In this document: piece by piece, positions 1 to 7,454 of the stretch
How positions within the stretch are numbered: the stretch's first letter is position 1
Layout of the letters: every line of letters starts with the position of its first letter
Assembly (NCBI GenBank): GCA_036275295.1
Contig: DASUEB010000093.1
Location: 1-16,055 of the forward strand
Direction of reading: 5' to 3'
Source: DASUEB01 sp036275295
GTDB taxonomy: Bacteria; Bacteroidota; Bacteroidia; Flavobacteriales_D; Luteibaculaceae
DNA length: 16,055 nt
Translations under genes and position numbers: made by a program
The notes under the pieces: generated by a model
What the model was told of the DNA's origin: nothing
Database searches by the model: none
Seen by the model: the letters and a program-made list of their open reading frames with translations, nothing else

Positions 1-165
1 CGAATTTCGACCTTCCAAACCGAATCGACGATAACAAATGTTTAGACCTCAGCGGGAGCCAAATTGACGAAGTTGCGGCGGGCTCACCTATCACCCCTCA
101 CCAGTCCTGTGCGACAGAAACGTCTGTTGCGACTTCAAATCGGAGCAAGAGCCAATTCGCCCCCA
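1..165. other. Non-coding end region with one imperfect hairpin
   Basis: This is the stretch downstream of the minus-strand phosphatase gene that ends at 166. I see no credible gene in it. It contains an imperfect hairpin at 111-130 (GCGACAGA, loop AACG, TCTGTTGC; eight pairs, one of them G-U). The hairpin lies about 36 bases past the phosphatase stop codon and has no T-tract on either side, so it is not a convincing intrinsic terminator. Confidence 0.4.
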
Positions 166-2955
166 TTACCGCACCACAAAACGAGCGCTTGTTGGCACAC
201 CCTCCAGTTGAATTTCGTACACGCCGCTATTCCAACTGTCGACATCAAATGATTCGCGTATTACCCCATCTGCCTGCGTGCTCAATCTTTTCTCGATCAT
301 GAGCTTCCCGGTTTGACTGAATATGCGAACCAGCAGATCTCTTGAGGCCCCTATGGGCATTTCTAAGTGCACCGTTTGGTCGGCTGGATTGGGAAAAACT
401 AAAGGCTTTTTGCTTTTATCCAAAATTGAAATACCGGTGGTAAGTCCCTCTACCCGAAGCGATCTGGTACTCGTCGTAGCGCATGGCCCATTGCTCGATT
501 GTAAACCAATGGTGTACAAGCCCGCAATTTCATATACATGAGTAACTACTTTCCCGGTGTCGGATGTTAGGTCTCCAAAATCCCACTGGTATTGAAGGGC
601 TGGACTGATAGCGGTCAAGACCACGGTATCGCCTTCCTTGATTTCGGGCTCAGATAGTTCAAAACCTCCCAACGGATATTCAAGAAATTGAACCCAAACG
701 GTATCGCTAGTGGTCTGCTGAAGCGCGTCGGTAACCAAAAGGGCATAGGCGCCCGTCTGCGCGATGTAAATTTGCGCGGTGGTGTCGCCTGTACTCCACA
801 AATAGCGAACAAATCCTGCGGGGGCAGTGAGAATCAGGGTATCGCCCGCACATAATACCGTGTCGGCACCCAAATCAATAAATGGAGTGCTCAGCTGAAC
901 CACTTCAATGGTATCCGTAGCTTTACACGATGGACTTCGGTAAGCCTCTAAGATGTATTTTCCAGGCTGATTGACAGCAATTTGATGATCTGTAGATCCT
1001 GTGTTCCATGCGTAGCGCAGATAAGTCAGGGGTGCCGCAATGGTGCGCACCTCGCCTTGTTGAATCACCAAATCATCGCCAAGATTTAGGTTGGTATCGC
1101 ATGCTACGGATTTATTTTTAATGATGGTAAATTCATCGTCGTTGAACAAGGTAGTTGCGTTGAGAAAACGGCATCTCAGCGTGTCGCCGTTGATTTCTAG
1201 CAACACAGAGCCACCTTCTTCGATGGATTTGTGCATGATGGGATGACCCAGTTCTTCGCCCGTGCTTAGCGAACCGCCTGTTCCATTTACCAAATACACC
1301 GCACCCTTGCGACTGTAGCGCTCGGTGGGTTTGCTATAGGCTCCATCGCTTCCTTCTATGCCATCTTTTGTTCCCTCAAGCAACATGGAATCTGCCAGAG
1401 TTGAACTGAAGTCGTAGTGACCATCGATCAAAAAACTGCGCTCGTAGGTGTGACTGTGGCCGGTCATTACCAAGTCAACCCCGTACTGTTCCAGAATGGG
1501 AACAATGAATTCGCGCATTTGGATCAGGTTACCTTCCTTATCACTGTCGTGACTTCCCTTCGAATACGGCGGGTGATGCCAGTAGGCGATGGTCCATTTT
1601 TGCTGATTTTTTTGTAAGTCGGCCTTGAGCCAGCGGGCCATTTTGCCTGTGGTATGTCGGGGATTCTGAGTGCTCTCCAACGAAATGAAATGGATATTGC
1701 CGAAGTCGTAGCTGTAATACGCCTCTGTACCGCTGGGTTCTCCTCCTGCTTCGCCTTGCGTAAACACATCAAAATTTTCGAAATACGGTCCCAAACCATT
1801 GATCGCATCGGCCACTCCCAAATCGTGATTGCCCGGCGAAGGATAGATCATGGTATTGCGGGTAATCAGTGGGTATATGCTAAAAAATTTGGTTTGATAT
1901 TCGCCTTGCGTGCCATCTGAATAAACATTATCGCCCAAGAATAACCAGCCATCGGTGTGTTTATCACGGCCCCGTGTGAGGTAGTCGCGATAAACATTGA
2001 TCTGATTGGGACTTCCGTCGCCAAAATCGCCCAGTACCCAGAATCGATATGGACCTTCTGTTCCGGGAAGTGGGCTGGTTTGAGCGTATTGGTTGCTGAC
2101 GTCGTTTATGAACGTAGGTTCGTTTTCAATGGAATAATAATAACGGGTTGCCGGTTGAAGGTTGGTAAGCGACACGCGGTGCTCCGTAACCTGGTTGGTA
2201 TCGATAAAAACCTGATCGAGATTGAGAGCCGAAGTGCCATACCGGAGTTCAGTTGGCCGTTTGTTGGCCGTTTGCCAGCACACCTCAAAACTAGAGGGCG
2301 ATCCCATTTGAAGATAGGGCTGACGGGTAACTGAATTGATTAATGCGGGTTTGTTCGATTTAAAATAAATGAGTTCGACGTCGAAAACCATATCAGCACT
2401 GGACGGGCTGCTTTGGTGAATTTCGGCCGAGAAAAAACCGCCAATGGTAAGCACTAAATTCTTAAACAAGGTAACATCGATCAACTCATAACCGGCTTCA
2501 TCGCGGTCGGCAATGGCCGTCGATCGATGAGTCGACACAGGCCATAAATTTCTTCGCGCAATTTCTACACCGTTCAGGTAGGCTACAAAACCGTCATCGT
2601 ACCTCACCCTAAGAAACAAACTGTCAAAATCTTTACCGTCATACTCAAACCTCAGCTCATCCGTCATCCAGTAGGTGGTAATGGTTTTGTTATTGGGATC
2701 GCTGCCAAAGGAAGCCTGGGTTTGAATGCCCGGTTGGCCATAACCCAAGGGCCCCCGACCATCTTTCCAATCTTCCTCTACAAAAAAGGGACTGTCCTCA
2801 AAAAAGGGTATCTTAAAAAGCGCGTTTACGTCTTTATTGGCATCGCTAAATTTGTAGCGTTCGCCGCTAAAAAAAGCTTTGCGGTAAATTCCCTCTTGAG
2901 CGCTGAGGTTAACAGCCAAGATGGTGATTAATAAGGCGATTCCCATTGATTTCAT
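166..2955 (-). CDS. T9SS-secreted purple acid phosphatase-like metallophosphoesterase (929 aa)
   Basis: Probable secreted, metal-dependent phosphomonoesterase; the substrate is unknown. A signal peptide (about 1-19, cleavage after LSA) is followed by a beta-sandwich region (about 45-200) containing YDDGFVAYLNGVEIARRN, a module often attached to secreted Bacteroidota enzymes. Next is an FN3-like purple acid phosphatase N-domain (about 208-278, TRQPYLQ to LQPATRYYYSI), then the metallophosphoesterase core (about 303-590). All di-metal motifs are present: GDFG (D310), GDNVY (D342, and Y345 at the D+3 place of the PAP iron-binding tyrosine), GNHD (N376), YWHHPP (H460/H461) and GHSHTYERS (H500, H502). 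Two Ig-like repeats follow (about 624-690 and 694-757, each with a W-[NS]TG-[SD]-T motif), then a PKD domain (about 764-836, WDFGD and THVY). The last 80 residues are a T9SS type A sorting domain (FPNPADQTVHLE, SGVYEIQL). The start at 2955 is four bases after TTTTG. The family is clear, but phosphatase activity is inferred. Confidence 0.93.
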   Translation of the reverse strand: MKSMGIALLITILAVNLSAQEGIYRKAFFSGERYKFSDANKDVNALFKIPFFEDSPFFVEEDWKDGRGPLGYGQPGIQTQASFGSDPNNKTITTYWMTDELRFEYDGKDFDSLFLRVRYDDGFVAYLNGVEIARRNLWPVSTHRSTAIADRDEAGYELIDVTLFKNLVLTIGGFFSAEIHQSSPSSADMVFDVELIYFKSNKPALINSVTRQPYLQMGSPSSFEVCWQTANKRPTELRYGTSALNLDQVFIDTNQVTEHRVSLTNLQPATRYYYSIENEPTFINDVSNQYAQTSPLPGTEGPYRFWVLGDFGDGSPNQINVYRDYLTRGRDKHTDGWLFLGDNVYSDGTQGEYQTKFFSIYPLITRNTMIYPSPGNHDLGVADAINGLGPYFENFDVFTQGEAGGEPSGTEAYYSYDFGNIHFISLESTQNPRHTTGKMARWLKADLQKNQQKWTIAYWHHPPYSKGSHDSDKEGNLIQMREFIVPILEQYGVDLVMTGHSHTYERSFLIDGHYDFSSTLADSMLLEGTKDGIEGSDGAYSKPTERYSRKGAVYLVNGTGGSLSTGEELGHPIMHKSIEEGGSVLLEINGDTLRCRFLNATTLFNDDEFTIIKNKSVACDTNLNLGDDLVIQQGEVRTIAAPLTYLRYAWNTGSTDHQIAVNQPGKYILEAYRSPSCKATDTIEVVQLSTPFIDLGADTVLCAGDTLILTAPAGFVRYLWSTGDTTAQIYIAQTGAYALLVTDALQQTTSDTVWVQFLEYPLGGFELSEPEIKEGDTVVLTAISPALQYQWDFGDLTSDTGKVVTHVYEIAGLYTIGLQSSNGPCATTSTRSLRVEGLTTGISILDKSKKPLVFPNPADQTVHLEMPIGASRDLLVRIFSQTGKLMIEKRLSTQADGVIRESFDVDSWNSGVYEIQLEGVPTSARFVVR

Positions 2956-2956
2956 G

Positions 2957-2985
2957 GTGCAAAAGTCGTTTTACCACATTACCTT
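2957..2985 (-). promoter_or_regulatory. Shared upstream element of the phosphatase genes (copy 1)
   Basis: Read on the minus strand, this is AAGGTAA, 12 bases, then ACTTTTGCAC, ending two bases before the ATG. The same two blocks with the same 12-base spacing occur upstream of the second phosphatase gene (7224-7252). The ACTTTTG part resembles a Bacteroidota -7 element (TAnnTTTG) with its first T changed. There is no TTG at the -33 place. The regulatory role is inferred from the shared pattern. Confidence 0.5.
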
Positions 2986-3190
2986 TTCATTGCCCCCAGT
3001 TCACTATCAGATTAAATAAGGTTAGACAGCCCCACAAGCCAACGACCGCGAGCCTGGCATCAGCTGAGGTAAAAAATGAAAGCGGTTATCCCGGAGGTGT
3101 TGGCTACTTCTCAACCCTATCCGCAAAGCCACTGTGGGTTAAAATTCGCTAACGCGGTCGAAAAATTTCCGCACATCCGTTCAGCTTGCC

Positions 3191-3198
3191 TACCTTTG
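3191..3198 (+). promoter_or_regulatory. -7 promoter element TACCTTTG for the mechanosensitive channel operon
   Basis: TACCTTTG is an exact match to the Bacteroidota -7 consensus TAnnTTTG and ends 17 bases before the ATG at 3216. No clear TTG is present at the -33 distance; a TTT lies about 22 bases upstream. It lies in the 260-base divergent gap between the first phosphatase gene and the channel gene. I see nothing else notable in that gap. Confidence 0.55.
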
Positions 3199-3215
3199 GA
3201 TAAAGTAATTTTTTC

Positions 3216-4475
3216 ATGCGACAAATAGACGCCATTAAGGCTTGGTTACTCGAACAATTTGCCATCTCTGGAGTGGCTGCTGAGTGGATTCGACTGATCA
3301 TTTGCCTCGCGGCCATGTCCGTTCTGTGGTTTGTACTGGTGTTTGCCGCCCGTCGCATTTTGGTGGCTATATTTACGCGGGTGGCGGCCAAAACCACCAC
3401 TACATGGGACGACATCCTGCTGAAAAACAAGGTATTTCTTCGCCTAGCTCATATCCTACCCGCTTTTTTGATGGAAGCTGGCGCAGATACGGTATTAAGC
3501 GATTTTCCCAAAGCCCTTGCCCGTGTCAACATCCTCATCACCCTGTATCTGATCGGCGTTTTTGTGAGTTTGGCCAACAGTTTGCTAAACAGTTTGCGCG
3601 AGGCTTTATACGACAACGAGCACCTTCGCGACAAACCCATAAACTCGTATATTCAGGTAGGAAAAATCATCATCTACTTCATAGGAGGTATCATGATGAT
3701 CTCAGAGGTCCTTGGCAAAAATCCGCTTTACTTGTTGGGAGCGATGGGAGCCGCCTCGGCTGTTCTTTTGTTGGTGTTCAAAGACACCATTCTGGGACTG
3801 GTTGCTAGTATTCAACTCTCGGCAAATGACATCCTTCGGGTTGGCGACTGGGTTACTATGGATAAATACGGGGCCGATGGCGATGTGATGGAAATCAACC
3901 TGGCCACCATCAAGGTGCAAAACTTTGACCTTACTATCACCACCATTCCCACCTACGCCTTTATATCCGACAGCTTTAAAAACTGGCGCGGAATGCAGGA
4001 GAGTCCGGGGCGCCGCATTAAACGCGCCATTAAAATCAACAAAAGTTCTATCAAATTCTGTACCAACGAGATGTTGGAGAAATACAAGCAAATTGACCTC
4101 ATTAGGCCGTACATCGAACAAAAATTGGCTGAACTGAGTGCGCACAACGAACAGCATGTAGTCAATAAAGAGCTTCCCATCAACGGAAGAAGCTTAACCA
4201 ACATTGGGGTGTTTAGGAAATACCTCGAATTCTACCTCAAGAACAACCCGAAATTAAATCCCGCTATGGATATCATGGTGAGGCACCTGCCTCCCAGCGA
4301 ATCGGGACTTCCCATTGAGATCTACGCATTTACGTATGAAAAAAAATGGGCGAACTACGAAAATGTCATGGCCGACATCTTTGATCACGTGTTAGCTGCC
4401 GTGGCGTATTTCGACCTAAGTACATTTCAAAATCCAACCGGTGCTGATTTTCAAGGCCTGGTTGCTACAAAATAA
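3216..4475 (+). CDS. YbdG-like small-conductance mechanosensitive ion channel (MscS family)
   Basis: Inner-membrane channel expected to open under membrane tension and release solutes during hypo-osmotic shock. The 419 residues are close to the length of E. coli YbdG (MscM). Hydrophobic segments lie at about 22-48, 75-90, 103-125, 148-165 and 170-200. The last is the pore helix region, rich in Ala/Gly and ending in FKDTILGLVASIQL. The beta domain follows at about 205-250 (ILRVGDWVTM, DGDVMEINLATIKVQNFD, ITTIPTYAFISDSFKNW). The block SDSFKNWRGMQESPGRRIKR is characteristic of the YbdG branch rather than MscS itself. The C-terminal alpha/beta domain runs to the end. The ATG at 3216 follows a good -7 element. 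The next gene starts six bases after this stop, so the two form an operon. Nearest alternative: another MscS subfamily. Confidence 0.92.
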   Translation: MRQIDAIKAWLLEQFAISGVAAEWIRLIICLAAMSVLWFVLVFAARRILVAIFTRVAAKTTTTWDDILLKNKVFLRLAHILPAFLMEAGADTVLSDFPKALARVNILITLYLIGVFVSLANSLLNSLREALYDNEHLRDKPINSYIQVGKIIIYFIGGIMMISEVLGKNPLYLLGAMGAASAVLLLVFKDTILGLVASIQLSANDILRVGDWVTMDKYGADGDVMEINLATIKVQNFDLTITTIPTYAFISDSFKNWRGMQESPGRRIKRAIKINKSSIKFCTNEMLEKYKQIDLIRPYIEQKLAELSAHNEQHVVNKELPINGRSLTNIGVFRKYLEFYLKNNPKLNPAMDIMVRHLPPSESGLPIEIYAFTYEKKWANYENVMADIFDHVLAAVAYFDLSTFQNPTGADFQGLVATK

Positions 4476-4481
4476 AAACAC

Positions 4482-5276
4482 ATGCAAAACCACGAAATCG
4501 ACTATCAGATCCTAGGCGAGGAAATGCAGAGCGTTGAAATAGAGCTCGATCCTCAAGAAACCGTCATTGCCGAGGCCGGCAGTTTTATGTACATGCACGA
4601 CGGTATTGAAATGCAAACGATTTTTGGCGATGGATCGACCGAAAATCAAGGGTTTATGAGCAAATTATTCGCTGCGGGCAAACGCGTGCTCACCGGTGAA
4701 AGCTTGTTTATGACTACTTACACCAATACCGGTGCAGGAAAGCGCCGCGTTTCGTTTGCAGCTCCCTACCCTGGAAAGATCATTGCATTGAATCTGGCTG
4801 AATTAAACGGTCGCATCATTTGCCAAAAGGATGCCTTCCTTTGCGCGGCCAAAGGAGTAAGTGTAGGTATTGAATTTCAGCGCAAGCTAGGGGCTGGACT
4901 CTTTGGCGGCGAAGGATTCATCATGCAAAAACTCGAAGGCGACGGAATGGCCTTTGTGCACGCCAGTGGAAATATCATTGAAAAAGTGTTGCTTCCCGGC
5001 GAACGACTCAAAGTAGATACGGGCTGTATCGTGGGATTCACTTCTGGAGTAGAGTACGATATTGAGTTCGTGGGCGGGATCAAAAACACCCTATTTGGCG
5101 GCGAAGGCGTATTCTTTGCCACCTTGCGCGGGCCGGGCAAGGTTTGGATTCAAAGCCTTCCCTTCTCCCGTTTAGCCGGTCGGATTTTGGCTGCCACACC
5201 CGGTTTGGGATCTCGACGTGAGGAGGGATCTATTTTGGGCGGACTTGGCGGATGGTTAGACGGCGATAACCGCTAA
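4482..5276 (+). CDS. TIGR00266/AIM24 family protein
   Basis: 264-residue cytosolic protein of the AIM24 family (TIGR00266, formerly DUF124). The biochemical function is not established; the eukaryotic relative AIM24 affects mitochondrial organisation. No signal peptide or membrane segment is seen. The fold is a repeated beta barrel rich in glycine turns. Family hallmarks are visible in order: GEEMQSVEIELDPQETVIAEAG near the start, IEMQTIFGDGS, LTGESLFMT, CQKDAFLCAAKGVSVGIEF, LFGGEGFIMQKLEGDG, VDTGCIVGFT, LFGGEGVFFATLRGPG and WIQSLPFSRLA. The length is normal and the gene is intact. It starts six bases after the channel gene and must be co-transcribed with it, so a membrane-related or envelope-stress role is a reasonable guess. 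The family assignment is very safe. Confidence 0.93.
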   Translation: MQNHEIDYQILGEEMQSVEIELDPQETVIAEAGSFMYMHDGIEMQTIFGDGSTENQGFMSKLFAAGKRVLTGESLFMTTYTNTGAGKRRVSFAAPYPGKIIALNLAELNGRIICQKDAFLCAAKGVSVGIEFQRKLGAGLFGGEGFIMQKLEGDGMAFVHASGNIIEKVLLPGERLKVDTGCIVGFTSGVEYDIEFVGGIKNTLFGGEGVFFATLRGPGKVWIQSLPFSRLAGRILAATPGLGSRREEGSILGGLGGWLDGDNR

Positions 5277-5345
5277 TACCTCAGTAAAATATCTGATTGC
5301 AAATTTGCCATGGTCGGCAAGGCCTGTCACAGAACTGCACATCAC

Positions 5346-5390
5346 AAAAAAGCCGCTGGAGGTTGGCAACACGTGCCTTCCTCCAGCGGT
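5346..5390 (-). terminator. Intrinsic terminator shared by convergent genes
   Basis: A perfect 10-bp stem (CCGCTGGAGG at 5353-5362 with CCTCCAGCGG at 5380-5389) holds a second 4-bp stem (GGCA/TGCC) in its loop. On the minus strand it is followed directly by a run of T (A-tract at 5346-5351), which terminates the phosphatase gene ending at 5413. On the plus strand it is followed by a weaker T-rich stretch and can also stop the channel/AIM24 operon that ends at 5276. Confidence 0.85.
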
Positions 5391-5412
5391 CTTGTTATCT
5401 TGGTTACCTGAA

Positions 5413-7206
5413 TTACTGGATTTCCAATTTCTGGGTTTCAACCGCTCCCGAAGCACCGGTAAGCGTGATTAAATAAATGCCCGAGTGAAGTTTATTGAGA
5501 CTGATTCGCTCCTTGTAGATCAGTGAGGGCTGAAAAAAGTCGTGTTTAACCAATCGCCCGGTGATATCGGTAATTCTCCATCCATTTATGGCTACCTGGC
5601 CATTGTATTCCAACGCAACCTCCCCGATGGCGGGATTAGGTGCCAATTTTAGGCCGCGAGAGGCGGTGTTCTTGTTGATTCCGACCCCCGAAGCCTTTAC
5701 TTCGTAACGGTCTTCTAGGCACTGAAAACGGTCGCTCACGCTATATGTTTTGGTGTCTTCTGCGCGCACCACAATGCTGCGGGTGGTGTCGCCAGTGCTC
5801 CACAGGTAGTCGCCAGGCCAAGAGGCCGTTAGGGTGACCAATTCGCCGGGTAAAGCCAGGATCTGCTGACGGCGATTGGCATCTTTGACAATGGTAAACT
5901 GATCGCGAATAACCCCATCGGCACACAAAAAACTGCCATCTAGTCGATTGTCTTTCACATCTATTACAAAACTACCGCCGTTGTCAACATCAGAGAAATA
6001 CATCGCGTCGTGAGGATATGTAAGCTGTGAACCGCCCAGCTGACCCGATGAGCCCGCAACAATATAAATGGTTCCATCCTCAGCATTACCGCGCTGTTTG
6101 ACATACGTGCAACTGTTTTCACTGCCGTCGTAGCGGCCCGAGCTTTGATCAACGTTGTGGATGGCGGGGTCGAATGTGGACTCCATGCCGTAGTGACCTT
6201 TCATAGGCCTGCTGCGCTCGTAGCCATGACTGTGCCCGCAAAAAACTAAATCGACGCCCAAACGCTCCAGGAAGGGCAAAAACTGCTCGCGCATATCCAC
6301 CAATTCGCCTTCGGTATCCGAGTTGTGCGACGCCATGCTGAATGGGGGGTGATGCCAATAGGCCACTACCCAAGGTAACTGATTTTTCTCCAGATCGCGT
6401 TTGATCCATTGCGCCTGCGGCCCCAGGGTATCGAACAAACGGAACTGCAATTCCTCCTCACCATACGAATCCAGCGATAAGAAGTGGACATTGCCGTAAT
6501 CGAAGGCGTAAAAAGCCTCGGTGTTCGAAGGTTCGCCGCCGCTTTCGCCCTGCGAAGGCAAATCAAAAATTTCGTAATAAGGAACCTGTTTAAACCATTG
6601 ATTGATGGGGAGGTTGTTGTAGTCGTGATTGCCAGGGGCTGGAAAAAGCGGAGAATTTCGGGTAACCGAGCCTTGGTAAATGTCAAAGAAACCTACTTTG
6701 AATTCAAGATCCAAACCGCCCAAATATGCGTTATCGCCCAAGGTAATCCAAGCGTTTGTGGGCCTCTCACCCCTGTAGGCCAAGTAACTGTCTAACACTT
6801 GTTTTTGATTGGTTGAATTATTCCCACAATCGCCAATGACCCAGAAGGAATAGTCACCTGCAGTGCCTGCAACAGGGGCGGTGAGAAAATAATTTTGATC
6901 GTCGCCTTGAAGCATGGCTCCGTTCACGAAGATGGCGTAGTAATAACGGGTTGCAGGCTGTAAATTGCTCAATGTAAGGACATGAGTTGCACTCGAGGTT
7001 TCATCGGTGACCGATTGATCAAGAGCGTTGGCATTTAGTCCGAATTTCACTTCGGCCGAACCGGGAAGTAAGGTCTGCCATTTGACCACAACCGACCGAC
7101 TGGTGAGCTTTTGTAAGTAGGGACCTCTAGTAAGGAGTGGCGTCTGCGCTTGCAGAGCCATTGCGCTCCCAATAAAGATAAAAAGTAAGAGTAATACGCG
7201 CTTCAT
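5413..7206 (-). CDS. T9SS-secreted purple acid phosphatase-like metallophosphoesterase (597 aa)
   Basis: Second secreted phosphoesterase, a paralogue of the one at 166-2955 without its extra N-terminal sandwich and PKD modules. A signal peptide (1-20, cleavage after LQA) is followed by an FN3-like PAP N-domain (about 24-92, TRGPYLQKL to LQPATRYYYAI) and the metallophosphoesterase core (about 119-440). Metal-site motifs are complete: GDCG (D126), GDNAY (D158, Y161), GNHD (N193), YWHHPP (H285/H286) and GHSHGYERS (H325, H327). One Ig-like repeat (about 450-503, LWSTGDTT) precedes a T9SS type A sorting domain (about 515-597, LAPNPAIGEVALEY, DITGRLVK, LHSGIYLITL). Predicted site of action is the cell surface or medium. 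The gene is monocistronic, with its own upstream element and a strong terminator. Substrate specificity cannot be read from sequence. Confidence 0.93.
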   Translation of the reverse strand: MKRVLLLLFIFIGSAMALQAQTPLLTRGPYLQKLTSRSVVVKWQTLLPGSAEVKFGLNANALDQSVTDETSSATHVLTLSNLQPATRYYYAIFVNGAMLQGDDQNYFLTAPVAGTAGDYSFWVIGDCGNNSTNQKQVLDSYLAYRGERPTNAWITLGDNAYLGGLDLEFKVGFFDIYQGSVTRNSPLFPAPGNHDYNNLPINQWFKQVPYYEIFDLPSQGESGGEPSNTEAFYAFDYGNVHFLSLDSYGEEELQFRLFDTLGPQAQWIKRDLEKNQLPWVVAYWHHPPFSMASHNSDTEGELVDMREQFLPFLERLGVDLVFCGHSHGYERSRPMKGHYGMESTFDPAIHNVDQSSGRYDGSENSCTYVKQRGNAEDGTIYIVAGSSGQLGGSQLTYPHDAMYFSDVDNGGSFVIDVKDNRLDGSFLCADGVIRDQFTIVKDANRRQQILALPGELVTLTASWPGDYLWSTGDTTRSIVVRAEDTKTYSVSDRFQCLEDRYEVKASGVGINKNTASRGLKLAPNPAIGEVALEYNGQVAINGWRITDITGRLVKHDFFQPSLIYKERISLNKLHSGIYLITLTGASGAVETQKLEIQ

Positions 7207-7454
7207 GGTTATGCCGTTTTGGTGTGCAAAAGTGATGCTCCCATCTTACCTTGGTGTGAACTACATGTGAACATTGCCACAGACATTGGCTCCAAATAAC
7301 CCCTCAAGATGCAACAGCTATTCAACGGACTATGGTTGCCAATGCAAACCGCGAATTAGAATTGAACGGGTTCTTATTAATAGCCCTTTCAGCAACAAAC
7401 TATGGGAGTGGATGGCCACAGACCCAATGCAAGGACCGAATTCTAGCAGGTTCG
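7207..7454. other. Intergenic region, no gene supported
   Basis: This region lies between the end of the cytochrome c peroxidase gene and the start of the second phosphatase gene, both on the minus strand. Apart from the phosphatase upstream element at 7224-7252 I find no hairpin terminator and no credible gene. Two plus-strand open frames start here and run into the antisense of the peroxidase gene, but their composition and lack of family features make them unconvincing. Confidence 0.5.
7224..7252 (-). promoter_or_regulatory. Shared upstream element of the phosphatase genes (copy 2)
   Basis: The minus strand reads AAGGTAA, 12 bases, ACTTTTGCAC, the same blocks and spacing as upstream of the 929-residue phosphatase. 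Here the element ends 17 bases before the ATG at 7206, leaving a short leader, whereas copy 1 abuts its ATG. The spacer matches copy 1 at only about 5 of 12 positions, so the blocks are better conserved than their surroundings. Confidence 0.5.

Noticed and set aside
56..84. GAGCC...GGCTC short stem as a terminator for the first phosphatase gene
   Set aside because: Only five base pairs with a long loop and no T-tract on the minus strand.
64..252. 62-codon plus-strand open frame at the left end
   Set aside because: Most of it is antisense to the sorting domain of the phosphatase gene, and the rest lies in the non-coding end region. No family features or start signal.
1957..2334. 125-codon plus-strand open frame inside the first phosphatase gene
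   Set aside because: Antisense shadow of a clearly coding region with intact catalytic motifs.
3702..4157. 151-codon minus-strand open frame
   Set aside because: Lies fully within the mechanosensitive channel gene on the other strand; no recognisable domain.
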